From: Janthinobacterium sp. PAMC25594
Lineage (GTDB): Bacteria; Pseudomonadota; Gammaproteobacteria; Burkholderiales; Burkholderiaceae_D
DNA length: 64,000 bases
Reading direction: 5' to 3'
Assembly: GCF_019443505.1 (NCBI RefSeq)
Contig: NZ_CP080377.1
Location: forward strand, 3,844,001 to 3,908,000
The position numbers were made by a program, and so were the translations under genes. The notes under the pieces are model-generated. The model worked only from the letters and a program-made list of their open reading frames with translations. It had not been told where the DNA came from and made no database searches. Of this stretch, positions 52,978 to 61,662 are shown one piece after another; the stretch's first letter is position 1; the number at the start of each line of letters is the position of its first letter.

Positions 52978-54054
52978 ATGAAAACAACAATGAAAATGCT
53001 GACCGCGAGCCTGGCGCTGGCCATCTCCGGCATGGCCGTAATGCCCGTGGCAAGCGCCGCTGACAAGGGCGCCATCGGCATCTCGATGCCGACCAAGTCG
53101 TCCATGCGCTGGATCGCCGACGGCGACAACATGGTCAAGGTATTCAAGGAGCGCGGCTACAAGACGGACTTGCAGTTTGCCGACGACGATATCCCGAACC
53201 AGCTGGCGCAGGTGGAAAACATGATCACCAAGGGCGCCAAGGTGCTGGTGATTGCCGCCATCGACGGCACCACCTTGTCGAACGTGCTGCAAAAGGCGGC
53301 CGACAAGGGCATCAAGGTCATCTCATATGACCGTCTGATCCGCGGCACGAAAAATATCGATTACTACGCCACCTTCGACAACTTCCAGGTCGGCGTGCTG
53401 CAAGCGGGCTATATCGAATCGGCGTTGAAACTCAAGGAAGGCAAGGGTCCGTTCAATATCGAACTGTTCGGCGGCTCGGCCGACGACAACAATGCGCACT
53501 TCTTCTACAACGGCGCGCTGTCGGTCCTGAAACCGTACATCGACAGCGGCAAGCTGGTGGTGCGCTCGAAGCAGATGGGCATGGAAAAGGTCGCCACCCT
53601 GCGCTGGGATGGCGCCGTGGCGCAGGCACGCATGGACAACCTGCTCAGCGCCTACTACGGCAATGCGCGCGTCGATGCGGTGCTGTCGCCGTATGACGGC
53701 TTGAGCATCGGCATCCTGTCCTCGCTCAAGGGCGTCGGCTACGGCACGCCGAAGCAGCCGTTCCCCGTCGTGACGGGCCAGGATGCGGAAATCCCGTCGG
53801 TGAAATCGATCATCCGCGGCGAACAGGCATCGACCGTGTTCAAGGACACGCGCGAACTGGCCAAGGTGACGGCGAACATGGTCGACGCCATGATGAGCGG
53901 CAAGACGCCGACCGTCAACGATACCAAGACCTATAACAACGGCGTGAAAGTCGTGCCGTCCTACCTGTTGAAACCCGTCACCGTCGACAAGGCGAACTGG
54001 AAGCAGGTGCTCGTCACCGGCAGCGGCTACTACACGGAAGCGCAAGTGAAATAA
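52978..54054 (+). CDS. chvE: Multiple-sugar-binding periplasmic protein ChvE
   Basis: Periplasmic receptor of the ChvE-GguAB (MmsAB) importer, 358 aa. The signal peptide ends PVASAADK. The mature part has [22 protein letters not shown] (typical ChvE start), [65 protein letters not shown] and [17 protein letters not shown]. ChvE proteins bind glucose, galactose, arabinose, xylose and fucose; in Agrobacterium ChvE also serves virulence sensing. ATG 52978 has GGTGGAG upstream. It is the first gene of the chvE-mmsA-mmsB operon, divergent from xylX. Confidence 0.93.
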   Translation: MKTTMKMLTASLALAISGMAVMPVASAADKGAIGISMPTKSSMRWIADGDNMVKVFKERGYKTDLQFADDDIPNQLAQVENMITKGAKVLVIAAIDGTTLSNVLQKAADKGIKVISYDRLIRGTKNIDYYATFDNFQVGVLQAGYIESALKLKEGKGPFNIELFGGSADDNNAHFFYNGALSVLKPYIDSGKLVVRSKQMGMEKVATLRWDGAVAQARMDNLLSAYYGNARVDAVLSPYDGLSIGILSSLKGVGYGTPKQPFPVVTGQDAEIPSVKSIIRGEQASTVFKDTRELAKVTANMVDAMMSGKTPTVNDTKTYNNGVKVVPSYLLKPVTVDKANWKQVLVTGSGYYTEAQVK

Positions 54055-54069
54055 GCATCCAAGGTACTG

Positions 54070-54093
54070 AAGGCCCGGCGCTGCCGGGCCTTT
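54070..54093 (+). terminator. Strong hairpin between chvE and mmsA (attenuating terminator)
   Basis: AAGGCCCGGC, a 3-nt loop and GCCGGGCCTTT form a very stable stem 15 nt after the chvE stop, followed by a weak T-run (TTTCGCTT). It probably stops part of the transcripts or protects the chvE mRNA, giving more binding protein than transporter. Confidence 0.65.
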
Positions 54094-54167
54094 CGCTTCA
54101 CGCACGATCCAGAACAAGACTGCCGCACGACCGGTGCCGATCAGCGCGGCCGTGCCAGAGAGGTTAT

Positions 54168-55709
54168 ATGACGAACACTATCCTGGAAATGCGCGGGATA
54201 CGCAAAACATTCCCGGGCGTCGTGGCGCTCGACAATGTCAACCTGCGGGTACGCAGCGGCGAGATCCACGCCATCGTCGGCGAAAACGGCGCCGGCAAAT
54301 CGACCCTGATGAAGGTGCTGAGCGGTGTCTACGGCCATGGCAGCTATACGGGCGACATCGATTACCTGGGCCAGACGCGGCACTTCCGCGGCATCAAGGA
54401 CAGCGAAGAAATCGGCATCATCATCATTCACCAGGAACTGGCGCTGGTGCCCCAGCTGTCGATCGCCGAGAATATCTTCCTCGGCAACGAGCCGGCCCAT
54501 ATGGGCGTCATCGACTGGGAATACGCGCAAACGAAGACGCGCGAACTGCTGCACAAAGTCGGCCTGAAAGAATCCCCGGACACCCTGATCACCAACCTGG
54601 GCGTGGGCAAGCAGCAGCTGATCGAGATCGCCAAGGCGCTGTGCAAGGACGTCAAGCTGCTGATCCTCGACGAACCGACGGCCAGCCTGAACGAAAGCGA
54701 CAGCGCGGCCCTGCTCGACCTGCTGCTGGGCCTCAAAGCCCAGGGTATCGCCTCGATCCTGATTTCGCACAAGCTCAATGAAATTTCACGGGTCGCCGAT
54801 GCCATCACGGTGCTGCGCGACGGGAACACGGTCGACAGTTTCGACTGCCGCACGGAGCCCGTCAGCGAAGACCGCATCATCGAAAAAATGGTCGGGCGCG
54901 AGATGGCCGACCGCTATCCGCCGCGCACGCCTACCATCGGCGAGACCATTTTCGAGGTGCGCGACTGGCGCGTCTTCCATCCCGAGCATGCCGACCGCCC
55001 CGTCATCAAGGGCATCAACCTGCACGCCAAAAAGGGCGAGATCATCGGCATCGCCGGCTTGATGGGCTCCGGGCGCACGGAACTGGCGATGAGCATTTTC
55101 GGACGCGCTTACGGTCAGCGCATCAGCGGCACGGTGCTCAAGCATGGCCAGGAGATCGACGTCAGCACCATCGGCAAGGCGATCGCGCATGGCCTCGCGT
55201 ATGTCACGGAAGACCGCAAGAGCCTGGGCCTGATACTCGAGGAAGACATCCAGAAGAACACCAGCCTGGCCAACCTGGACGCGATTTCCAGGCACATGGT
55301 GATCGACGAGCAGCGTGAATTCGGCGTGGCCGAGGAGTTCCGCCGCAAGCTCAAGACCCGTTGCTCGAGCGTGGCGCAGAAGGTGGTCAACCTGTCCGGC
55401 GGCAACCAGCAGAAAGTGGTGCTGGCGAAGTGGCTGTTTTCGCGCCCCGACATCCTGATCCTCGACGAACCGAGCCGCGGCATCGACGTGGGCGCCAAGT
55501 ACGAGATCTACAGCATCATCAGCGAGCTGGCCGCCGAAGGCAAATGCATCATCATGATTTCCTCGGAAATGCCGGAGCTGCTGGGCATGTGCGACCGGAT
55601 CTATGTCATGAACGAAGGCCGCTTCGCGGCAGAACTGAGCGCGACAGAAGCATCGCAGGAACGCATCATGCGCGCGATCGTTACACACGGAGAAAACAAT
55701 GGACAATAA
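54168..55709 (+). CDS. mmsA: Multiple monosaccharide ABC transporter ATP-binding protein
   Basis: Tandem ABC ATPase of 513 aa (GguA). Domain 1 carries [59 protein letters not shown] and [20 protein letters not shown]. Domain 2 carries [48 protein letters not shown] and [18 protein letters not shown]. The GguA-type spacing and the [20 protein letters not shown] insertion separate it from the XylG at 46038. The ATG at 54168 is preceded by GAGAGG. Its end overlaps the start of the permease gene by 11 nt. Confidence 0.93.
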   Translation: MTNTILEMRGIRKTFPGVVALDNVNLRVRSGEIHAIVGENGAGKSTLMKVLSGVYGHGSYTGDIDYLGQTRHFRGIKDSEEIGIIIIHQELALVPQLSIAENIFLGNEPAHMGVIDWEYAQTKTRELLHKVGLKESPDTLITNLGVGKQQLIEIAKALCKDVKLLILDEPTASLNESDSAALLDLLLGLKAQGIASILISHKLNEISRVADAITVLRDGNTVDSFDCRTEPVSEDRIIEKMVGREMADRYPPRTPTIGETIFEVRDWRVFHPEHADRPVIKGINLHAKKGEIIGIAGLMGSGRTELAMSIFGRAYGQRISGTVLKHGQEIDVSTIGKAIAHGLAYVTEDRKSLGLILEEDIQKNTSLANLDAISRHMVIDEQREFGVAEEFRRKLKTRCSSVAQKVVNLSGGNQQKVVLAKWLFSRPDILILDEPSRGIDVGAKYEIYSIISELAAEGKCIIMISSEMPELLGMCDRIYVMNEGRFAAELSATEASQERIMRAIVTHGENNGQ

Positions 55710-56913
55710 ACTGACAGCGGGAACGGCGGCCGGCGCGCCAGCGGCCGCGCCGCAAGCGAAAAGCTATGCCGGCTTTTTGAAGAACAATATGCGCGACTAC
55801 GGCATGCTGCTCTCGCTGATCGTCATCATGGGCTTTTTCCAGTACATGACCGACGGCACCCTGATGCAGCCGCTGAACCTGACCAACCTGGTGCTGCAAA
55901 ACAGCTACATCGTCATCATGGCGCTGGGCATGCTGATGGTGATCGTGGCCGGCCATATCGATTTGTCTGTCGGCTCGGTGGTCGGCTTCGTCGGCGCGCT
56001 GGCGGCGGTATTGATCGTCAACTACGAGATGAACTTTGTCGCCGCCAGTATCCTCTGCCTGCTGGCCGGCGCCGTCATCGGCGGCGCGCAAGGCTATTTC
56101 GTCGCCTTCTTCAAGATCCCGTCCTTCATCGTCACCCTGGCCGGCATGCTGGTGTTCAAGGGCCTGACCCTGGCGCTGCTGGCAGGCCAGTCGGTCGGCC
56201 CTTTCCCGGAAGGCTTCCAGATGCTCAGCTCAGGCTTTTTGCCCGATCCGTTCGGCGGAGAGAATCTGCGCGGCTTGTCGCTGCTGCTGGGCGTGATCGC
56301 CGCTTGCGCCCTGATCATCACCTCGCTGCGCAGCCGTGCCAAGCAACTGAAACACGGCATGGAAAACGAGCCGCGCGCCTTCTTCCTGCTGAAAAACGCC
56401 ATCTTCGCCGCCGTGATGGTGTATTTCAGCTACCTGCTGGCGTCGTACCGCGGCTTTCCCAACGTGCTGGCCGTGATGTCGCTGCTCATCGTCGCCTACA
56501 CCTTCATCACCAACCGCACCGTACTGGGTCGACGCGTGTATGCCGTGGGCGGCAACGAGAAGGCGGCGCGCCTGTCCGGCATCAAGACGGAACGGGTCAG
56601 CTTCTACACCTTCGTCAACATGGGCATGCTGGCCGCGCTGGCGGGGCTGATCTTCGCGGCGCGCCTGAACACGGCCACGCCGAAAGCCGGCACGGGTTTC
56701 GAGCTGGACGTGATCGCCGCCTGCTTCATCGGCGGCGCCTCGGCCTCGGGCGGCGTGGGCAAGGTGATGGGGGCCGTCATCGGCGCCTTCATCATGGGCG
56801 TGATGAACAACGGCATGTCCATCATGGGCATCGGCATCGATTACCAGCAGGTGATCAAGGGCCTGGTGCTGCTGGCGGCCGTCTTCATCGACGTCATTAA
56901 TAAAAATAAATGA
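55699..56913 (+). CDS. mmsB: Multiple monosaccharide ABC transporter permease
   Basis: Permease of the ChvE importer (GguB), 404 aa, about ten helices after a hydrophilic Ala/Pro-rich N-terminus. Motifs include [87 protein letters not shown] and [23 protein letters not shown]. Overlap with mmsA shows translational coupling. A strong intrinsic terminator lies 41 nt after the stop, ending the operon. Confidence 0.93.
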   Translation: MDNKLTAGTAAGAPAAAPQAKSYAGFLKNNMRDYGMLLSLIVIMGFFQYMTDGTLMQPLNLTNLVLQNSYIVIMALGMLMVIVAGHIDLSVGSVVGFVGALAAVLIVNYEMNFVAASILCLLAGAVIGGAQGYFVAFFKIPSFIVTLAGMLVFKGLTLALLAGQSVGPFPEGFQMLSSGFLPDPFGGENLRGLSLLLGVIAACALIITSLRSRAKQLKHGMENEPRAFFLLKNAIFAAVMVYFSYLLASYRGFPNVLAVMSLLIVAYTFITNRTVLGRRVYAVGGNEKAARLSGIKTERVSFYTFVNMGMLAALAGLIFAARLNTATPKAGTGFELDVIAACFIGGASASGGVGKVMGAVIGAFIMGVMNNGMSIMGIGIDYQQVIKGLVLLAAVFIDVINKNK

Positions 56914-56953
56914 GAAGAACAAGGAAGTACAGGTTCGAGCCTTAGGGGGCTCT

Positions 56954-56978
56954 GGCCGGCGCTTGCGCCGGCCTTTTT
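56954..56978 (+). terminator. Intrinsic terminator after mmsB
   Basis: GGCCGGCGC, a 2-nt centre, GCGCCGGCC and TTTTT. The stem is a perfect 9-bp inverted repeat. It lies 4 nt beyond the stop of the convergent oxidoreductase gene, so it may act for both strands, though the T-run favours the plus strand. Confidence 0.9.
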
Positions 56979-56981
56979 CAT

Positions 56982-58613
56982 TTATGTGATCGCCAGGCGC
57001 GCGGCCCTGTCCCCCCACCACGCCGCCTCTTCGAACACGGAAAAGCCCGACAAATCGGCATGCGCGAACAGGATCGCGCCATCGTGCTCGCGCAGCGCCC
57101 TCAAGCCCGCATTGCTGCGAAACCCCGGCAACGGTGCCGCCATGGCGTGGCCGCGCACGGTGATGTCGACGCGCTCGACGCAGCTGGCAAAATCGCGTCC
57201 ATACGCCGTCTTTAAATCGACGCTGGCCAGCGCCAGCAGTTCTTCGGGGCTGGCCGTATCGAGCCATTTGCGCGCTTGCTGCGGCGTGCGGTCGGACAGG
57301 GCCACGTAGGCGCTGAAGACGGTTTTCTCGGGCGGGCGCACGCGGATGTCCTGGTGCGTCGAGACGACATAGCCGAGGCCCGGCTCCTGGTACACCACAT
57401 TGTCCCAGCACAGGGGCGCATGCGGCAGTTCGTGGGGAAAGCGTTTCAGTAAAAAATTCGCCACCATCCACGGCGCATACGCGGGCGTGTGCAGCTTCGC
57501 ATCAAAGCCGTAGCTGGCAATGTCCGGCACCACGCGCGCCGCCACATACAAGGGCATGGCGCAGATGGCCTTGCGTGCGCGGACCAGATAGGTGCGTGGC
57601 TGGCCGTCGACCAGTTCCAGGCACAGCGCTTCCACGCCATTTGCTGTCGTGGTGAGCGAGACCACCGTGCCGGAATGGCGCCGCACTTTTGATGCTTGCT
57701 CCATGGCCGTGGCGACCGGTTGCATGCCGCCGGGCCAGGTCAGCCAGGCGCCATTGCCCGCGTTGGCCGCCTGCCCCCAGCGGCTGCAGTAGTAATGCAG
57801 GCCGGCCCAGGCCGACACCTGGTCGTAGCGCGTGCCGTAGTCGTCGCGGCAGCAGTAATTCAGATACCAGTGCAAGGTGGGCGAGGTATAGCCTTCGCGC
57901 TCCATCCACTGCTTCAAGGTGATGGCGTCGAGTGACTGCCAGGCCGGATCCTGCGACGATTCCACGGTGGGAAAGACAAACACGCGCTTGCCGTCATTGC
58001 CGCGCGCCTGGCGCAACTGCGCCACCTGCGCAAAGAAGCGCGCATGCTGCGCCAGTTCCTCGGGCGGCACGCCTTCGGTGGGAATGAAGCCGTCCTGCCA
58101 GTGGCCGTTGAACAGCAATCGTTCTTCCGGCGCGTGCAGGATGTAGCGTTCGTCGTAATATGGCTTTTCCGCCTGCGGATCGCGCTGGATAATCCCCAGG
58201 TCGAACAGGATCTCGCGCACATGGGTCGATTCGGGCGAAGGCAGCGGCAAGTAGTGGCCACCGGTCGGATAGGCCAGATCGCCGAAGTGGCCGCCGGCCG
58301 CGTTGCCATACGGCTGCGGCCCGTCGATCATGAGGAAATCCGTGTGCCCCAGCTTGTTCAGGCGCCAGGCCGCCGTCAGGCCGGCGATGCCGGAACCTAA
58401 AATTGCCACGTCGGTGGTGATGGTTGCCGAGGGCGGCGGCAGCGCCGTGCGCTCGCGCAGCAGCGTGCGCAAATAATGCCCCTCGCTGCGGCCCGGATAC
58501 AGCACCTTGGGCGTGATCTCCTGCCAGCGCAAGTAGGCGGCGATGCTGCCGATGCCGGCGGCGGCCGCCGCCGTGCCACCGGCGGCCCACAGCATGAAGG
58601 AGCGGCGCTGCAT
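56982..58613 (-). CDS. Tat-signal NAD(P)/FAD-dependent oxidoreductase (flavin amine oxidase-like)
   Basis: A flavoprotein of 543 aa. The N-terminus MQRRSFMLWAAGGTAAAAAG is a twin-arginine-type signal, so the protein is probably exported folded with its FAD. The dinucleotide-binding motif VAILGSGIAGLTAAWRLNKLG follows near residues 68-88, and the C-terminus has the FAD-closing pattern DGAILFAHADLSGFSVFEEAAWWGDRAA. The middle (LNYCCRDDYGTRYDQVSAWAG) is typical of amine-oxidase-like flavoproteins linked to spermidine synthase genes. Its start overlaps the aminopropyltransferase stop (TGATG). A polyamine or modified polyamine is the likely substrate by context only. Confidence 0.82.
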   Translation of the reverse strand: MQRRSFMLWAAGGTAAAAAGIGSIAAYLRWQEITPKVLYPGRSEGHYLRTLLRERTALPPPSATITTDVAILGSGIAGLTAAWRLNKLGHTDFLMIDGPQPYGNAAGGHFGDLAYPTGGHYLPLPSPESTHVREILFDLGIIQRDPQAEKPYYDERYILHAPEERLLFNGHWQDGFIPTEGVPPEELAQHARFFAQVAQLRQARGNDGKRVFVFPTVESSQDPAWQSLDAITLKQWMEREGYTSPTLHWYLNYCCRDDYGTRYDQVSAWAGLHYYCSRWGQAANAGNGAWLTWPGGMQPVATAMEQASKVRRHSGTVVSLTTTANGVEALCLELVDGQPRTYLVRARKAICAMPLYVAARVVPDIASYGFDAKLHTPAYAPWMVANFLLKRFPHELPHAPLCWDNVVYQEPGLGYVVSTHQDIRVRPPEKTVFSAYVALSDRTPQQARKWLDTASPEELLALASVDLKTAYGRDFASCVERVDITVRGHAMAAPLPGFRSNAGLRALREHDGAILFAHADLSGFSVFEEAAWWGDRAARLAIT

Positions 58614-60124
58614 CAGCGGATCACCCGGTTCCAGTCCTGCTCGAATTCATGCACGAGCGACTGGGTATTCAAGCGGTTCGGCGCCATCGGCAGCGGCTGC
58701 ATGTCGGGCGGGAAGATGAACATCTCGCGCGTGGTGTCCGCATTCAGGTAGCGCATCGGCAGGCGGTAGCTTGTCGGCGGCACGTAATCGAGCTGGGGCG
58801 AGGCCAGGATAAAACCCCATTCGCCGAACGAGGGTACGTAGGCGTGGTAAGGCCAGGTGCGCATGCCCACTTCGCGCAGGGTCGAATTGATGGTCCAGTA
58901 GGCGTGCGGGGCAAAGAAGGGCGACGTCGATTGCACCACCATCAAGCCCTTGGCCGCCAGGTGCTTTTTCACCAGGTCGTAGAACGGCACCGAATACAGC
59001 TTGCCGAGCGCGAAGCTGGAGGGATCGGGAAAATCGACGATGGCCGCGTCGAACATGTCGCCGTTGTTGCGCAGCCAGACGGCGGCATCGGCATTGACGA
59101 CGGTGACGCGCTTGTCCGAGAACGAATGGTTATTCAGCTTTGCCAGTTCCGGGCGCGTGGTAAACGCGGCCGTCATGGCAGGATCGAGGTCGACCACGGT
59201 GACGTGTTCGATATGGGGATAACGCAGGATTTCGCGCAGCGCCAGGCCATCGCCGCCGCCCAGCACCAGCACACGGCGCGCCCATGGCAAGGCTTCCAGC
59301 ACGGGGTGCACCAGCGCCTCGTGGTAACGGTACTCGTCGCGCGAGGAAAACTGCAGGTTGCCATTGATGTACAGCCGCGTATCGTCCTTCCAGCGCGTGA
59401 TCACCAGGCGCTGGTAGGGCGTGGTGGTGGAATACACGATCTGGTCGCCGAACAGGCCGTGCTCGCCCCACTCCACCATGCGGTCGGACATGACAAAGCC
59501 GGTCACCAGCAGCAGCAGCACGGCGCAGGCGCGCAGGAGGCGCCCGGTCAGGTTTTTCAGTTCGGCGCGAAACACGTAAATGCTCCACAGGCCGACGGCT
59601 ACATTCAGCATGCCGAACAAAAAGCCCGTGCGCACCAGTCCCAGGTAGGGCGACAGCACCAGCGGAAACAGCAGGGAGACGGCCAGCGCGCCCAGATAAT
59701 CGAAGGTCAGCACGCGGCTGACCAGTTCGGAAAATTCGGTTTGCCGCGTGTTCAGCGCGCGCATCACCAGCGGCACTTCCATGCCGACCAGTGCGCCGAT
59801 CAGGAACACCATCACATACAATAAGGTGCGAAATGGCGCCGCCATCCACGAAAACGTCATGAACAGGATGGCGGCCGAGAGGCCACCGATCAAGCCCACG
59901 GCCAGTTCGATGTCGACGAAGCGCGAGAGCACATCGTCGTCCTTTACATACTTGGAAAAGTGAGCACCCACACCCATTGCGAACAAGTAACAGCCGATAA
60001 TAGTGGAAAACTGCAGGATGGAGTCGCCGAGCAGGTAGCTGGACATGGCGCCAGCGATCAGTTCATACGCGAGACCGCAGGAGGCGACCACGAAGACGGA
60101 CAAGATCAGAATCTTTTTGTTCAT
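58613..60124 (-). CDS. speE: Membrane-fused polyamine aminopropyltransferase (spermidine synthase)
   Basis: A 503-aa protein with about seven transmembrane helices (residues 5-215), then a cytoplasmic spermidine synthase domain (about 225-490). The catalytic part has TTTPYQRLVITRWKDDTRLYING, HEALVHPVLEAL, LVLGGGDGLALREILRY (dcAdoMet binding), VTVVDLDPAM and AAIVDFPDPSSFALGKLYS (catalytic Asp region). It transfers an aminopropyl group from decarboxylated AdoMet to an amine acceptor; the AdoMet decarboxylase gene lies in the facing operon at 63296. The membrane fusion is unlike housekeeping SpeE. It is separated from the DUF350 gene by 59 nt of divergent promoter region. Confidence 0.88.
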   Translation of the reverse strand: MNKKILILSVFVVASCGLAYELIAGAMSSYLLGDSILQFSTIIGCYLFAMGVGAHFSKYVKDDDVLSRFVDIELAVGLIGGLSAAILFMTFSWMAAPFRTLLYVMVFLIGALVGMEVPLVMRALNTRQTEFSELVSRVLTFDYLGALAVSLLFPLVLSPYLGLVRTGFLFGMLNVAVGLWSIYVFRAELKNLTGRLLRACAVLLLLVTGFVMSDRMVEWGEHGLFGDQIVYSTTTPYQRLVITRWKDDTRLYINGNLQFSSRDEYRYHEALVHPVLEALPWARRVLVLGGGDGLALREILRYPHIEHVTVVDLDPAMTAAFTTRPELAKLNNHSFSDKRVTVVNADAAVWLRNNGDMFDAAIVDFPDPSSFALGKLYSVPFYDLVKKHLAAKGLMVVQSTSPFFAPHAYWTINSTLREVGMRTWPYHAYVPSFGEWGFILASPQLDYVPPTSYRLPMRYLNADTTREMFIFPPDMQPLPMAPNRLNTQSLVHEFEQDWNRVIR

Positions 60125-60183
60125 TGGACTTTTTTTGTTCTAATATGCGTTGACGTTATCAAATACTCATTGCGAGGAAAGCC

Positions 60184-60570
60184 GTGCCCGCCATCCTAAA
60201 CTATCTGATCCATCTTTTACTGGCCGCCGGGCTGTTGATTGTATTTTTTATCATCTACACGCGCGTCACGCCGTATAACGAAGTGCTGCTGATCCGCCAG
60301 GGCAACCAGGCGGCGGCCCTGTCACTGGGCGGCGCGCTGCTGGGCTTTTCCGCCACCATCGCCTCGTCCCTGATGCACACGGCCGACTACCAGCAGTTCT
60401 TCGCCTGGGCCTTCGGCGCCATGGTGGTGCAATTGCTCGCCTATGTGGTCACCACGCGCCTGCTGCACATGTCGAAGGACCAGATCGAATCGAACAACAG
60501 CGCCTTCGGCGGCTTGCTGGGCGCCATTTCCCTGTCGATCGGCGCCATCAACGCCGCCTGCATTTCCTGA
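60184..60570 (+). CDS. DUF350 family integral membrane protein
   Basis: A 128-aa protein with four transmembrane helices (about residues 4-26, 44-65, 72-93 and 106-127), characteristic of DUF350 (YjfL-type), with the repeated glycine-rich helices ALSLGGALLGFSATIAS and AFGGLLGAISLSIGAINAA. It starts at GTG 60184, preceded by GAGGAAAG. No enzymatic residues are evident; it may be a channel, ion transporter or anchor. DUF350 genes are known to sit with PspA/YjfJ-like, SPFH and polyamine-related genes. It is the first gene of the operon with the SPFH, DUF4178 and SpeD proteins. Confidence 0.85.
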   Translation: MPAILNYLIHLLLAAGLLIVFFIIYTRVTPYNEVLLIRQGNQAAALSLGGALLGFSATIASSLMHTADYQQFFAWAFGAMVVQLLAYVVTTRLLHMSKDQIESNNSAFGGLLGAISLSIGAINAACIS

Positions 60571-60601
60571 CACCGTTTTATCTTATTCAAGGATATCCAT
60601 C

Positions 60602-61642
60602 ATGAGCCTCGGCAGCTTTATCAAGAAGCAGTTTATCGACGTACTGCAGTGGAACGAAGAAACGGAAGGCGTACTGGCCTGGCGTTTTCCCATGCAGGAC
60701 TTCGAAATCCAGAACGGCGCCATCCTGAATGTGCGCGAATCGCAGGTCGCCGTCTTCGTCAATGAAGGCAAGATCGCCGACGTCTTCGGTCCCGGCACGC
60801 ACAAGCTGACGACGCAGACCTTGCCGCTGCTGACCAACCTGAAAAACTGGGACAAGCTGTTCGACTCGCCCTTCAAGTCCGACGTGTATTACTTCAGCAC
60901 CCGCGTGCAGACGGGCCGCAAGTGGGGCACGCCGCAGCCGATCACCATCCGCGACAATGATTTCGACATGATCCGCGTGCGCGCCTTCGGCATGTACTCA
61001 TACCGCATCGCCGACGCCCGCACCTTCTTCACAGAGATCAGCGGCACGCGCGAAGTCTATACGCGCGACGAGGTGGAAGATCAATTGCGCGGCATTCTGA
61101 TGTCGAGCATGGCCAGCTCGCTGGGCGGCGCGAATGTCCCCTTCCTCGACATGGCGGCCAACCAGGCGCTGATGGCGCAAGAGGTCAAGGATGGCCTGGC
61201 GCAGGCGTTTGCCCGCTATGGCGTGGGCCTCGATGAATTCAACGTGGCCAGCATCAGCCTGCCCGAGGAATTGCAGGCGGCGCTCGACGAGCGCATCTCG
61301 GCCGGCATGAAGGGCGGGCTGGGCGCCGACAAGATGAGCGGGTACACCAAATTCCAGGTCGCCAACGCGATCCCGCTGGCGGCGCAGAACGAAGGCGGCA
61401 TGGCCGGCATCGGCGCGGGACTCGGCGCCGGGTTGTCGATCGGCCAGGTGATGGCGCAGGGGATGGGCAATGCGTTGCAACAGCCCGCACCGGCGCCGGC
61501 TCCGGCGGCGCCACCGGCTCCTGCGGAAGAACCGATCGAGGCGCGCCTGGAAAAGCTCAAGGGTTTATTGGACAAGGGACTGATTTCGGCGGCCGACTAT
61601 GACGGCGCGAAAGCGGAACTGCTGAAGAAACTGATCGGCTGA
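60602..61642 (+). CDS. SPFH/Band-7-like protein with C-terminal SHOCT domain
   Basis: A 346-aa protein of the YdjI-type (virion-core-protein-like) SPFH family. Residues 1-260 form the SPFH-like part: FIDVLQWNEETEGVLAWRFP, ILNVRESQVAVFVNEGKIADVFGPGTHKL, DVYYFSTRVQTGRKWGTPQPITIRD and RVRAFGMYSYRIAD. A glycine/alanine/proline linker leads to a SHOCT domain (about 311-345, EARLEKLKGLLDKGLISAADYDGAKAELL). There is no transmembrane helix, so membrane association is probably peripheral or through partners. ATG 60602 has AAGGA 8 nt upstream. Bacillus YdjI recruits PspA to the membrane; a similar scaffold role is inferred here, although no pspA gene is in the window. Confidence 0.88.
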   Translation: MSLGSFIKKQFIDVLQWNEETEGVLAWRFPMQDFEIQNGAILNVRESQVAVFVNEGKIADVFGPGTHKLTTQTLPLLTNLKNWDKLFDSPFKSDVYYFSTRVQTGRKWGTPQPITIRDNDFDMIRVRAFGMYSYRIADARTFFTEISGTREVYTRDEVEDQLRGILMSSMASSLGGANVPFLDMAANQALMAQEVKDGLAQAFARYGVGLDEFNVASISLPEELQAALDERISAGMKGGLGADKMSGYTKFQVANAIPLAAQNEGGMAGIGAGLGAGLSIGQVMAQGMGNALQQPAPAPAPAAPPAPAEEPIEARLEKLKGLLDKGLISAADYDGAKAELLKKLIG

Positions 61643-61662
61643 TTAGAGCGAAATACGACTGC

